Shown here piece by piece: positions 36,332 to 48,996 of a stretch of DNA of 64,000 nt. The stretch is from Circinella umbellata. Its lineage: Eukaryota; Mucoromycota; Mucoromycetes; Mucorales; Lichtheimiaceae. Under the pieces are notes generated by a model. That model was not told where the DNA came from, made no database searches, and worked only from the letters and a program-made list of their open reading frames with translations. The translations under genes and the position numbers were made by a program. The stretch spans positions 434,001-498,000 of the forward strand of contig JAIWNF010000027.1 of NCBI GenBank assembly GCA_025093555.1. The letters are read 5' to 3'. The stretch's first letter is position 1. Each line of letters begins with the position of its first letter.

Positions 36332-36994
36332 GAAAAGCTAGATACCACAAGTTGATAGGATGAATAGTATACAATTAAAAATGAAAACAGTGAGGAAAGG
36401 GGGGTAATTTAAAAAAAAGGGCGCGTCACACGGGGGTTTAATCTTCCAATGTGACAAGAGCTATTATAAGGCTTTTGCGGTATGGCAATCAAGACATATC
36501 GAGCGCATAATTTTTTAAAAGAAATGAGTTGGGGGAGTTCGCTGTTTTGGCTTCGCTCTTAAGCCGGAGCTCCCTCCTTCTCACAAACATCTATACTCCT
36601 TGTTTCAATGTATTTAAATAATAAAATGATAAATAAATAGATATATATATTTATATGTATGAAAAAGAAGAAGAGTCTGGAACTTTATACTATCGCTATT
36701 ATTATTATTTTGACACTTCTGTGCCATTTTTGTGTAGCCTGAAAAATAAATAGTAGTAACAAATGTGTGTGAAAGAGAGAGAGAGAGAGAGAGGAGTCAT
36801 CAGCAAGCTTTATAATTATCCTCAAACCTTTTTATTTTTATAAGTCCCTTGTGTTCCCCTGTGAGAAAACTTGTACTTTCGTTCTTCCTTTTTCTATTTC
36901 TCTCTTTTTCTTTCTCTCTTTAACTTTATTGCCCTCTTTTTTATTATTATTATTATTATTATTACTAACCTACTTCTGCAAATTATTTTTTTTT
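36332..36994. promoter_or_regulatory. Divergent promoter region IPK1 / VTS1
   Basis: 663 bp between divergent ATGs. It contains a GC-richer block at 36410-36580, a (GA)n run at 36776-36793 and the pyrimidine-rich leader of VTS1 (36870-36960). Confidence 0.55.
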
Positions 36995-39707
36995 ATGTCC
37001 TCAACGCAAACAACTTTTCCACGATCCCCACTTACTGATGCATTTTCTTCATTGTTGAACAATTCCTCTGCGCGTAATAAAGTCGAGTCTCTTGGTAGTA
37101 TGTCTGCTGCTGCTGCCGCTGCTGCCGCAGCTTCTTCTTCGTCCGAGCAACAACAGCAACAATATCCTGTGAAATCTTCTTCGTCGACATTACGGCCCCC
37201 TTCATCCGAAACAACGACAATACCACCTACAAGGACTTTTCAACAACGTAATCCACGTCCTCTTTCCGAGGTAATACGGCCTGATAGTTATATTTCTCCC
37301 GAGAGTAAGTTTATTTTCAGTTTTTTTTTTTTTTTTTGCTATCCCTTTCTTCCCCTGCTCCAACACATAATACACACGAGAAAAAAGAAAGAACAAGTAT
37401 ATGATTCCTCAAACAAGTGAGGTTAAAAAAAAGAAAAAGAAACATATATTTATTGTATAATATGGTTTCTTCTTTTGATTACTATATCATTTTTCTCACA
37501 CATAATACACAAAAAGACACAAAAAAAAAACAAGAGGGAAAAAAAAACGACCCCTAACTTTTTAGTACTATTATAATTACAATGTAATATATATTATATA
37601 GCTGAAGCACTGGATAAATGGTTCGAAGATCTGCAGGAGTATGAACATAATTTAGAAAGTATGGCGTCAGCTAGTCTGGACACGCGCTTCAAGGATGAAC
37701 TACAACATGTAGACCAATGGTTTAGTTATTTAAATGAAGCTGAAAGAACGGCTACTGTTTATAGTTTATTGCAACATTCTAGTCAAGTTCAAATCCGGTT
37801 TTTTATTACTGTATTACAACAAATGGGTAAAAAAGATCCTGTTGGTTCTCTTTTATCTCCTGCTCATCCTGAAAAGTGTAAGCCAAAAAATTAAAAAAGT
37901 TATTTCTTTTATTTATAATTAATTAATTAATTAGAGAAAATTCCTTGAAAAAAAGAAAACTTAAAAAAGAAAAAAAATATATATATTTTTTTTTTTTATT
38001 GTAGCGGATATGCAAGCTCAGCTGGCAGGTGCCATGGCAAAAGCAGAACTTGAAGCAAGTCAGAAGTTATTATCGGTATTACCTTATCGAACAGGTCATT
38101 CATCCGCAGCAATTGCAGCAGCAGCAGCACGTAATGTAGATAGACATTCTTTTGCTCTTGGCGAAGCAGATGAACATCGATTGCTCAGCAGTCTTGGCCC
38201 CGACTTTTTAACATCTTCATCATCAACGTCACGTCCTAATTCAACCACTTCTAATTCTTTTGGTGCTATGATGGAAGACTCATTTAATCGTCCTACATCA
38301 TCAGGAGCACGTTTGAAACCTTCTAGAGCAGCAGCCATGTATAATAATGTTGGAACAACAGCTAGACCAAGATCAGTGATCGAAGGCGATCTATCATCCA
38401 TATTTAGTAATAGTGGTAACAATAGCAACACTAGTTGGTCAGGATTTAATAGTGGACGTACTCAGCAACCTGGTAGTGGAGGAATGGCAGGTATAGATCC
38501 TCACAGGGCAAGCACGGGCCGCCCTAAATCAGCTGATATTTCTAATTGGTCGTTTGGCTTATCCGGTGATCATGTTACAGCAGCAACGGGAAATGTGAAT
38601 TCGTCATCATCACCATGGGGTAGTTTATCCCCAACAATGAGTACTTTTAGTGAACATGCTAAAACCATTGAAAGACCTAGCTCAGCATCAGATATTGATC
38701 AATTGGCCATGTTGGCCAATAATTGGAAAGTCACGGGTGGAGGAGGAAGAAATGTAATATTAAATGATGACACAAAACGATTTCCTCGACGTCGAAATCA
38801 TCCTGTGGCAACAAGTGCAGCTGGTAAGGCAACAAGTATACCAGGAACTGTACCTGAATCGGATGAACGAAATCAAGTAGCTGATATCGTTCTATCAATG
38901 TATGATAATAATACAACGACATCTAGTAATAATAATAATAATAATGGACCGATACCACAACAAAGTACAAGTGCAAATAGTTTTGGTGGTGCATCTACAC
39001 CTACTACACCAACAACATCCAAACGATTATCATCACGCCCAACTTCACCTGTTCCTGCAAGTTCAAATTCAGCTACTTTATCACCTTATAATAATTCACC
39101 ACGTAGTCCACGTCAACAACAACAACATAATCCGAGAAGTCATTTACAACAACAACAGCAACAACAACAAGCTCCTGGTTTTGGTCGATTTTTGAATCCA
39201 AATGATCTTGTAGAAGGAGATTATGATTATTTAAGTGATCACAGTGAATCTTCTAATGTTAGTGGAAGAAATAATTATCATCTACGATATAATAATAACA
39301 ATAGAAAGAAGTTTGGTCAACGTGGAGGTGGTGGAAATAACAATATGAATAATAATGGAAACAATCAGCATAAGGAAAAGAAGTACTCGGATATGGTTGA
39401 TTTACAATTATTGGAAGGTAAATATTAAGAAGATAGATTAGATGGTATGGACACATTTATTAAACTATCTATGTGTATATTTGTAGATGTACCCGGTTGG
39501 CTAAGATCTCTTCGATTACATAAATATAATAATATATTTGAAACAATGAAATGGCAAGATATGGTAAAATTGTCCAATGATGACCTGGAGGCTAAGGGTG
39601 TAGCTGCATTAGGAGCAAGGAGAAAAATGCTTAAAGTATTTGACCAAGTCAAACAACATTGTGAAAAAAATGTAAAGTGTTTTAGTTTTGCCATTCATTA
39701 TCCGTGA
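36995..39707 (+). CDS. VTS1: SAM-domain RNA-binding protein (VTS1/Smaug family)
   Basis: Vts1/Smaug proteins bind CNGG-loop hairpins in mRNAs through a SAM domain and recruit the CCR4-NOT deadenylase. Exons 36995-37304, 37602-37877, 38005-39417 and 39487-39707 give 739 residues. The N-terminus is Ser/Ala/Gln-rich (poly-Ala near 31-39). Residues about 104-195 form the conserved helical region found in Vts1 orthologues ([54 protein letters not shown]). A long disordered middle with Ser, Asn, Gln and Gly repeats follows. The C-terminal SAM domain (about 667-727) reads [20 protein letters not shown] and [18 protein letters not shown], with the basic RNA-binding LGARRK intact. The start was set at the ATG after a poly-T leader; an upstream in-frame stretch is a translated pyrimidine tract. 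Confidence 0.93.
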
Positions 39708-40901
39708 AATGATCTAAAATTATATAAACTAACTTATAATCTATTATTTATATAGGATATACCCTTTTAAGTATTCTATTTGATATATCCATCCTTCACA
39801 AATTAAAATACACTTTTTATATATCTTTTTTTTTTATTTTTACCAGTTAAATATATTTCTTTTTTCTCTTTATTTTTTTCTATAAAAAACTTTCTTCTGC
39901 ATTTTTTTTTTTTTTGTAAACAGTGTTTAAGTATCCCATCCATACCATCATCTTTTTTTCCTCTCCTTTTTTATGTTTATGGTGGTCCTCAGTTATACTT
40001 TTCACTTATCTTATTTGTTCTTTTTTCAACCCTTCTTTTGTCTCTCACACCCAAGTAACATCATTATGCACATATATATAAATATATATATATAAATGAT
40101 GTCAAATATCTTTTTTTTTCCTTTCGCCTCTTTGCCAGTTTAAAGACCAGAAAAGAGAAAAAGAAAAAAAGGCTTCTTCTATTATTATTTCATAAATCGA
40201 TAGCTAGAAAGATTGGTATTGTCTTTGATTATCATTCGTAAAATTATGATGTATATATTAACAAGTAGTTGAAAAAAAAAAACGGGTTTATGAATGACTT
40301 CCTGTCTTTTTCCAAAAATTAATTCAAAGAACGAAATATTATGCATATTATCACCCACTTACTCCTTGAACTACTACATCACGGTATCATGGTAAAGCAT
40401 TACTATCAAACAACAGCAAAACAATTTAGTCTTGTTTTGTCATAAGACGTGTAATGAAACTATATATTACAGCAGTTTAAACTAAATATATCTATATTAC
40501 TTATGTATATGTATGTACAAGATAACGGAAGAAGAGAGTTCAAATGAAGGACAAAGTCAAAAAAAATGCATCTTACTCCTTAATTCTTATCTTTCTATAT
40601 TATCATGTACCTAAATTTTTTCTTTCTTTCGGTTTGTTGTTTCAAGATTACTCATATATGTATATTAGATCTGTTTATATATGTAGACATTATAGTTCTT
40701 TTCTACATATATAGCGATGCTCATACGCACGCATATATGCACAATTTTGTAGCAATACTGTCATTATTACCATTATAATCATTGTCATAATACTCTGCTC
40801 TTTTTTTTTTCCTTCTTCTACTTTTACTATTTTACTTGTTAATATTAATAAATAATAATTTTTTTCTTACTATATTCCTATATAATTATTTTAGCTGTAA
40901 T
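39708..40901. other. Intergenic, AT-rich
   Basis: About 1.2 kb between two plus-strand genes, with poly-T tracts, TATATA runs near 40070-40100 and no coding signal. A TTTTAG acceptor-like site just before the next start (about 40893) leaves room for a noncoding 5' exon. Confidence 0.6.
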
Positions 40902-42341
40902 ATGCTTTATTTAACAGATGACACAGGTCTACTGCCTTTTTTTCTTCCACTAGGCATCATTGGTTTCTATCGTTACTTATGGTACGCAATCAAACTTTGT
41001 GCCTGGTTAATCTATCGGCCCATACGACCTAAAGCCGGAGCCACATATCGATCTGATCTCGATGTTACTATTATTGTACCTACTATTGATGCTGGGGAAG
41101 AATTTAAAATAGCCGCCAAAAGTTGGTTAGCATGCAATCCCAAAGAAATTATTATCATTACTGAAGAGAAGATGCGTGGACCACTTGAAACTTTAGCTGA
41201 AAGTATCGACCCACAAAAAATCACCGTTTTAACCATTCCTAAAGCCAACAAAAGAAATCAAATGGTAGCCGGTATCAATGCTACAAAAACAGAAATATTA
41301 GTCTTTGCAGATGATGACGCGATATGGAAACCTAGTATGCTGGATTATATTTTAGCATGTTTTGAAGATTTAAAAATGGGCGGTGTCGGCACATCTCAAA
41401 CTGTGCATGCAGTCAATCCCAATGGATATCAAACTGTGTGGGAAGTTATAGCTGGATTCAGACTCACAATTCGAAATATAGAAGTAGCTGCTTCTACACA
41501 TATGGATGGTGGCGTTTGTTGCCTTTCGGGGAGAACAGCTGCTTATCGTACTCTAATATTAAAAGATCCAGCTTTTCAATATGGCTTTACCAATGATTTA
41601 TGGCTGGACAAATATCCATTAAATTCTGGAGATGACAAGTTTTTAACAAGATGGATGGTATCCCATGGCTGGAATACATATGTCCAAGTATGTCCTGAAG
41701 CTGAATTGTATTCCACATTTAAGAATAACTGGCGATTTTTACGTCAAGTATTACGATGGACAAGAAATACTTGGCGTTCGGATTTTAGATCCTTATTCAC
41801 TGAACGATATATTTGGCGTCGTCATCCTTATGTGGCGTTTACTATGGTTGATAAAATATTTAATCCGATCACTTTATTATCAGGACCCTTGCTCGTGTTT
41901 ATTTATTTGATAGAGCAAGCAACCAGTGACGTTACTCCTACAAAAAAACCTTTACCGGCATGGAATGTGATTGTATCGTATATTTGTTGGTTACTGCTTA
42001 CTCGTGGATTGAAACTTCTACCCCATTTCTTAAAGAGACCATCCGACATCATCCACCTACCTGCATGGTTATTATTTAATTATTATTTTGCTATCATGAA
42101 AGTTTATGCTTTATTTACATTACATGTGACGAGTTGGGGTAGTCGTAACTTTGATGAAGATAATGAACAGCCTCAACACGCGTTATCAGAACAGCAACAG
42201 CATCAAGTAAATGAACAGGTACAAGAAAAAAGCCCAGTGCCACCTCCTCTGCAAGAGCCGCTACCAGTAGCTCAACAGTACGACGATACATTTGCAAATA
42301 TATCACACGATTCATTCAGGATTCCGATTAAATTCGAATAG
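40902..42341 (+). CDS. Processive family-2 glycosyltransferase (hyaluronan/Cps1-like)
   Basis: Intronless, 479 residues from the first ATG (earlier in-frame codons contain no ATG). It belongs to the membrane GT2 synthases that extend beta-linked polysaccharides from nucleotide sugars, such as hyaluronan, chitin and fungal Cps1-type enzymes. N-terminal hydrophobic segment at about 10-25 (LLPFFLPLGIIGFYRYLWY). Catalytic motifs: VTIIVPTIDAG, the metal-binding FADDDA (DDD at 137-139), SGRTAAYRT, the base GDDKFLTRW and QVLRWTRNTW (the Q-x-x-R-W signature, about residue 281). Hydrophobic segments follow at about 322-344 and 355-405. The C-terminal tail is Gln/Pro-rich. Product not determinable from sequence; likely cell wall or capsule polysaccharide. 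Confidence 0.85.
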   Translation: MLYLTDDTGLLPFFLPLGIIGFYRYLWYAIKLCAWLIYRPIRPKAGATYRSDLDVTIIVPTIDAGEEFKIAAKSWLACNPKEIIIITEEKMRGPLETLAESIDPQKITVLTIPKANKRNQMVAGINATKTEILVFADDDAIWKPSMLDYILACFEDLKMGGVGTSQTVHAVNPNGYQTVWEVIAGFRLTIRNIEVAASTHMDGGVCCLSGRTAAYRTLILKDPAFQYGFTNDLWLDKYPLNSGDDKFLTRWMVSHGWNTYVQVCPEAELYSTFKNNWRFLRQVLRWTRNTWRSDFRSLFTERYIWRRHPYVAFTMVDKIFNPITLLSGPLLVFIYLIEQATSDVTPTKKPLPAWNVIVSYICWLLLTRGLKLLPHFLKRPSDIIHLPAWLLFNYYFAIMKVYALFTLHVTSWGSRNFDEDNEQPQHALSEQQQHQVNEQVQEKSPVPPPLQEPLPVAQQYDDTFANISHDSFRIPIKFE

Positions 42342-43013
42342 TTAGCAAGAGGCTTTAATAATTTTATGTACAGAAATAATTAAAAAATATATATGGTTGT
42401 AACGAGTTATGTTTTTTTATATAAATAAATTGCTGTATATCTTGTTTCTTTTTCTCTCTGTATGTACTATACTATATGTTATTACTATTCTTATTAGTTC
42501 CCACAACGAAATAATACGTAGTACGTATGATACGTATATATATATACATATGTCTGTCATTATCGATTATATAATATAGCATTTTGCTGCAGGTGAAAAT
42601 TTTCCAGTGTTTAGCTGATTACATATCCGAGATTGCAACTAGAAACCACAAGAAATTTCTAACTCACGGTTATATAATACCAAATTTCGTGTTATTTAAT
42701 GAAAATCATATCCTGCTGATCTCGTGTATTTTAAAGCTGTAATCAGGATTTTTCTTTTTCTTTTATTTTTAATCTTTTAATGATACTATATGATTATAAT
42801 AAAAGCACATTTTTGCATGTAATGATATAAAAAAACAGGATAATTCAAATGTGAAAAAAAATATACAATGACAAAATAGTAAAGAATGTATTTGTGCGTG
42901 TAGAGAAACGGAAAGAGAATATAGCCAAACTAACTAAGAAAAAAAAAGGTCATTTGTGTATCTATATTATTGAGTTACGATTAAAAGAAAAAAAAGAAAA
43001 CTATAGAATTATT
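42342..43013. other. Convergent intergenic gap
   Basis: 3' flanks of the GT2 and STE24 genes. AT-rich with poly-A/T; nothing coding is seen. Confidence 0.65.
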
Positions 43014-45029
43014 TTACTGTTCCTTTTTAGATTCTTCAGGATTAACAATAGGTTTATCTGAAGTAGGCATAATACCAAGTGCTGATAATCTTTCAGTAAG
43101 ACTTGGATGAGATCGATTCCAAGCTGAGAACCAAGGATCTACATTGAATCCACCCAAATTCTTGACACTTAATTTGATCAATGCACTACGTAAAGTAGAA
43201 GCAAAACCAAGTTTTAATGCGAATGCATCTATAAATAAGATTATTTATCAGTCATATAAGTTGATTAGTATATAAACAAAATAATAAAAGCAAATAAACA
43301 CAGTAATTTGTACAATTACATATTATTCTTTTATCCATCTATCAAAGTATAACAGTAGTAATAATACTTTACCAGCTTCATATTCATTTTTACGTTGATA
43401 AACATGCATCAAGAATCCAATCACACTATCAACAGGAGCATAAATGTATTGGAATAACAAGAAACCAATCAAGGTAGGCATTGAACTGAATCCAAAGTCC
43501 TGATAAAGTCTCGAATTATTGATAAAATGTGAAAAGAGCCAAAACATAGTCAACATATAAATTTGAGTAACGGCAAGAATCTTCAATGTGTGGCTCATAG
43601 CCCAATGACCTAATTCGTGTGCTATGTTGTACAAAAAAGAAAAAAAAAGGGGGAATGATAAATAAAACTAAACAAGTAACCAACTAATAATTCCCTTATT
43701 TCCTTCACTTTCTAAGACAATTTAATGTATAAGGATGAGCTTACCAAGAACAGCACAGATTTCATCAGTAGTAGAATGGTCAATCAAAGTATCAAATAAT
43801 ACAATATGCTTATTTTTTCCAAATCCATAGAAATAAGCATTGGAGTGACTAGAACGCTTACTGCCATCAATAATGTAAAGCTTCTTGAGAGGGAAATTAA
43901 TGCGGCTTGCAAGTTCTTCAATACGAGTACGGAGTTCTCCAGCTTCCATGGGGGTCAATTTGTTGAACAATGGTTGAATAACAGTAGGATAAATGGTAAT
44001 AAAGAACATTTGGAATACAACACTGTTTTTTTAAGCATGAAAGTATAAGTATATAATGTTTATGTTCATCAAATCCCAGTAAGTAATAATAATCATAATC
44101 AAATTACATATGTCCACATATCATCCCCCCTCTTCTTGACTCTGGATCGGTTACTACTAGCAACATATTCATCATCACCACCGCCCGTCAACCAAAATAA
44201 AAATACAATTTAACTTACACTGTGACCCAAACATAAAAGTAGAAACGTTCACCAGTTGACTTAATAATCCATAAGAAAGCAGCAAGGAAAGGCATCATGA
44301 TGGCACCAAAAACCAACTGTGACTTTAACAAATCCATAAAAAATAATCCAAGTGTTTGTTTATTGAAACCATGTTTTTGTTCAATAACAAAGGTTGAATA
44401 CAATGAGAATGGCAATGAAGTAATTGTAGAGATGAATGAAAAAATAATAATAAACACAAGCGATTGAGAGATCTAAGTAAAGGAAATAAGATTTTTTTTT
44501 ATTTAGTACAAAAGTTTGTTTTATTGTGTATATATTAATATCCTTGTGTAAATAAAATAAAATAAATATTACCTCATATTCAGGACCATAACCAAGATAT
44601 TCAAATAATAAGCGGCCAGAGAAATCCCAAAGTAAAGGTAATACATCATAATGAATCATGAGTAGAGCTTCAGCTTGTTTAATTGCATTTTCAATAAATC
44701 CAAAACGCGATTTGTCCAAATTATAACTTTGTGATTTGGTAAAATCAGATTCACCAACAATATCAGCTAAATCTTTAGGACGTTCGCGCATCAAGTAACG
44801 ACGATGCTGACGAAAGCTACAAGTTTATTTATATATATATATATATTGTATGTAAGTATATATTATTATACTATAAAAGAAAGCAAAAAAAAAAAAGGAA
44901 CAATCAATAAAAACAAAATACGAACTTTAAGTATTGTTCAAAGACATAAACAATACAACTAAAACCAATGACATATTCTTTGTAGTTGACACTATCCAAA
45001 TAGGATAGTACTTGGTTGACAGTTGTCAT
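43014..45029 (-). CDS. STE24: CAAX prenyl protease Ste24 (M48 zinc metalloprotease)
   Basis: Ste24 is an ER/inner-nuclear-membrane protease that removes AAX and cleaves prenylated a-factor-type pheromone and lamin precursors, and clears clogged translocons. Exons 45029-44926, 44816-44573, 44472-44219, 44022-43745, 43621-43373 and 43228-43014 give 447 residues, the family length. The zinc site HELGHW (295-300) begins exon 5, split from its preceding Ala. The third ligand is in [13 protein letters not shown] (Glu 373). Other family blocks: [53 protein letters not shown] and [20 protein letters not shown]. Several membrane spans are visible. It shares a 232-bp divergent promoter with EIPR1. Confidence 0.96.
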
Positions 45030-45261
45030 TGAGAGAGAAAGAGGGAAAGAGTTGACAATAGAAAGGAAACAAAAATAAAAAAGACGTGGCGACTTTTATA
45101 AGCAAAAAAAAAAAAAGCGATTAGTGTGCTACGCTATATCAAAAAACTCCGCACTTAAGGCACATTTTTCACTAAAATTAGGCCCTAAAAGCATTGACAA
45201 GTCTAACGACAACTTGGCTTTATTTATTCTTAGTGGTACACACGATACTTTTAGTTCTACT
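45030..45261. promoter_or_regulatory. Bidirectional promoter STE24 / EIPR1
   Basis: 232 bp between divergent start codons. It contains an A-rich block around 45104-45116. A plus-strand ORF through it is shadow sequence upstream of the EIPR1 ATG. Confidence 0.6.
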
Positions 45262-46938
45262 ATGGCTGATAACTCTTGGGTATTTGGTCTGAAACATCAG
45301 GTATATATACATATTAATGAAGAAATCTTTTTTTTTTTTTTCATCTTTCCATTGTTTGTCGCGCCATGGAATTTTAACTTGAAGCTTTTTTTTAGGCACG
45401 GTGTTTAACCGGTGTTACTGCTAGTACAGAGAAAAGCAAGTTTTTAGTAGGTACTGTTGGTACCAAAAACAATGTTGTATGTTTACTCGATTTTGACGAA
45501 GAAAAGTCCGAGATTATCCCAACATTATTTGATCATCCTAATGAAATCTGGGATATTGTGTCCTGCCCATCAGATGAATCATTATTTTTTACGTGTCATA
45601 GTCCAGGTAACAACAACTTACACAAGCATTTAAGGTTGAAAGGAAAAGAATAATATCCAAAGTAGCAGTTAAGACGGACTCACTGACATCAATCATTCTT
45701 TCACTGGTTTTGAACTCTTATTAGTCGGTGCCGATCCTTCCGAAAAAAAAGCAACATTATGGAAACAAGATATTGATAATACATCATTGAAACAGGTGAC
45801 AACATTGAAACCATCTGGTATCTTCAAGTAAGATTATATAACAAGAGAAAAACAAATATGTCTTTTTTCGTTTTTTTCATTAATTGAAAATGAAATATGT
45901 GTATATTAGAGTATTGTGGGATCCGACTGAAGAACAACAAGATGCTTCACGTATTATCGCACTTGGTCATTCAAATATCTATTTATCGACCATGAACGAT
46001 GGTACTGAAAAACAACAAGCAACAATTAAAGTATTATCCAACGAAGAGGAGGATCCGTGGTTACAAAATGCGGCTTGGAATCCGCATAATAAAGAATCGA
46101 TCGTGACTACAGCAGGTCGTGATCTTGCAGGTTGGGATTTAAGATCTGGTAAAAATGAATTTAATCGAAAAATGGCGCACCAAAGTACTATTCGAGCTGT
46201 GGATTGTAATGCCAATAAACCTTATCATGTGGCAACAGGTGGAGATGATGCTAAAGTTCGTATTTGGGATGTTCGACAATTGGATGAACCAGTAATGATG
46301 GTTGAAGGGCATACGCATTGGTAATTTTTTATTTGTTTACAAGTGATTCTAGTAGATAAATGATCTATATATGTGTGTCCGTATAGGTAATTAATGGAAT
46401 GAGAGACGTTTATTCTATTTGATAGGATTTGGTCGGTTGCGTTCAATAAGTTTCATGATCAACTTTTATTGACTTCTGGTTCAGATACTGTGGTCAATTT
46501 ACATAACGTTGTTTCTGTTTCTTCAGCATCTTATCTGGGTCATTCAAGTGAAAGTAGTAACAACAGCACCAGTAGTCGCAGTAGTAGTCAAAGTAACGAT
46601 AATGATAGTAGCAACAATAAGAGTAGTAACGGTAGTCATAACGATAATTCTGATGGACAACAAGACGATAATTATTGGAATAGGTGAATAAAAATAATAA
46701 AATCACGGACCAAGAACAACACAAATTACTAAATGTTTCTTTTTTTTCTTACACTTTACATAATAGCCATAAACCGACGGACGGATTAATATGTACATAT
46801 GATCAACATGAAGACAGTGTATATTCAGTTGCATGGAGTCCAGCTGATACTTGGACATTTGCATCATTATCATATGCTGGACGGGTTGTCATTAGTCAAG
46901 TACCAATGACTGAAAAATTCAAGATTCTTGGTGTTTAA
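45262..46938 (+). CDS. EIPR1: EARP/GARP-interacting WD-repeat protein (EIPR1/TSSC1)
   Basis: EIPR1 is a WD40 propeller that binds the EARP and GARP tethering complexes in endosomal recycling and dense-core vesicle traffic. Exons 45262-45300, 45396-45606, 45725-45827, 45910-46320, 46426-46683 and 46767-46938 give 397 residues (animal proteins about 387). The start [20 protein letters not shown] matches the family opening (VYGLEFQARALT). Blocks that follow: [88 protein letters not shown], and the diagnostic end [20 protein letters not shown] then [17 protein letters not shown] Ser/Asn-rich insert of about 45 residues interrupts the last blades, where animals have an acidic loop. Confidence 0.95.
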
Positions 46939-47435
46939 ATTAAAAAACTATATACTGCTTACATATACATAATACATTTATATATAAATATATACCATTT
47001 CATCCCCCCCCTCTTCCTTTTTTTTTTTGCTTTTTTCTAACCTTGCTTTTCTTTATAAAAAAATGTATATATTCTATTAATACGTATCATATAAATTCTT
47101 TGTTTTTTTTTTCTGACAATATCCTCTAGTATAAATGTGGTTCTGATATATGTAATGATAGTAATTTTTTCTCGTCATAATAATAAATAGAACATCATGT
47201 AATATTTTATATGTAATAAATTTATATTTAATTGTAATAATAATAATAATAATAATATTTTATAAAAAGAGGTATCATAAGAAATAAAATAGAAATGAAA
47301 GATGTAGTAGGGGAAAATGATGGTATACATAATTAATTACAAATAAATACGTGTATAATATAATAAAGTGCCTGGTAATGTGGTGGTTCAATCTATCTAT
47401 CCGCTCATTTATTGAAAAGTAGGTATTATTATCAT
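46939..47435. other. Convergent intergenic gap
   Basis: 3' flanks of EIPR1 and the MBOAT gene, with an (AAT)n run at about 47238-47258. Nothing coding is seen. Confidence 0.65.
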
Positions 47436-48996
47436 TTATAATAAACTACCACAAACAGCTTTACCAACATCAGGTACCACCGAGCGGAAAAATTCAAAGA
47501 CATACGGCTGGGAGAAACCCAATGGAGTATCCAACCATAATTGAGTATAAGAAAATCCATCCATGAAGAAGGGAAACGTCAAAAAGGCAAATGAAAATAC
47601 CCAAAGACGAGAAAAGATGTGCTGAACAAAAAATGATTCCCTCACAAAAGAGGGCAAATAAGACTTGGACAACTTTTTCACAAATCGTTCCAAAGTCATA
47701 CCTACACCATGAGTGAAAAAGAAAAATACTTGTTGACCGATAAATAAACGCGTATAAACAGACCCTCCAGCAGTAGCATAGATCATATATTCATGTGTTA
47801 AACCAGAAATGAAAAAGACAGCTAATGTTCCTGCTAATAATGAAAGAGGTAAAGTATTTTTGACGGTCTTGGCCAGTGCGCGTTGTGTAATGTAACGGGC
47901 AGGTCGGAAACCAAATGCAACCCAGGAAGTGTGGAAAAGTTGATGCCAGCGAACACTCCAAAGTTCTTCTAATGACGATGACATGACTGGATTTATCATT
48001 AACGGACGCCATTGTTCTAATTCATTCAAACAAATGTTAGTAAAAAAGAAAAAAAAAACGCCAATATCATCACTACTATTATATTATACATAATTATTCA
48101 GCTGACAATGGCTAAATACTTACCACTAGAATAAGGTCCACCAAGATCATAATAAATACAATGAAACAGTTGTAAAGTAAAACCAACTGCATTGAATACA
48201 CTATTTAGAGTGAAAACTACCACGACATTAAAAAGAAAGTAAAGGGCGCGACGATCTTGATGCATGGTCATGACATCAGTTCCCGAAAATGTAGCAAACC
48301 ATGAACCAAATACATCACAAATAAATACATGATAAGCTAAGTTCATGATAATATGGTATATTTTCTAACATATAGTATAATATAATCAATTATTCATTGG
48401 ATTAGTAACTATAATTACCGCTTTTATATCACATTTTAACCATTTATTCTTTACCTTATCTTTGACATATTCTTTCGGTTTTACATCATCATCTTTCTTT
48501 TTCTTATCAGACTTTGGGAATTTAAACATACAAGCCCAAATTTCATGATATATATAATCTCGGCTAGCATATACTTGTTTACCATATAACAATGGGCTAA
48601 TCCAATAAAATTCAAATAAGCGTAAAAACAAATTATAACAAGTTGGTGCTACGACAATATCGATCACTATTATCATTATAATAAATTAAAAAAAAAACAT
48701 TGGTGATTAATATTTACGTTATTTCTATTGCTTTGCCTGGTGATCCGAATTTTATAATAGTCAAATATATACTTACATCCGTTGTTGGGAGTGAAAAAAA
48801 TGGGTGTAGCGAAAATCATGGCCAAAAGTGGAATAGATAAGATTTGCTTGGCGACAGAAGGAATTTGTTGAAGTGGTAACATCAATCCAAGTAATCCTGC
48901 CGGAATTGAAAATATAGGGAAGATGAATGGAATAGGTACATAAGTACGACCTGTACCACCAGCTAAATAAAATGTTGATTCTATTAATGATTCCAT
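47436..48996 (-). CDS. Wax-synthase-like MBOAT acyltransferase
   Basis: Exons 48996-48777, 48666-48419, 48364-48124 and 48016-47436 give 429 residues with about seven to nine hydrophobic segments. The C-terminal half carries the wax-synthase-type MBOAT signature: SLEELWSVRWHQLFHTSWVA then FGFRPARY, and the predicted catalytic His in FISGLTHEYMIYA. The N-terminus PIPFIFPIFSIPAGLLGLML is a membrane segment. A lysine-rich cytosolic loop (SDKKKKDDDVKPKEYVK) separates the halves. Related fungal enzymes esterify alcohols, sterols or mycotoxin precursors at the ER; the acceptor here cannot be told from sequence. It stands alone, next to EIPR1 and HET genes, with no biosynthetic cluster visible. Confidence 0.82.

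Noticed and set aside
40836..40901. N-terminal extension of the GT2 enzyme
   Set aside because: The frame begins with TTG, not ATG; the first ATG is at 40902.
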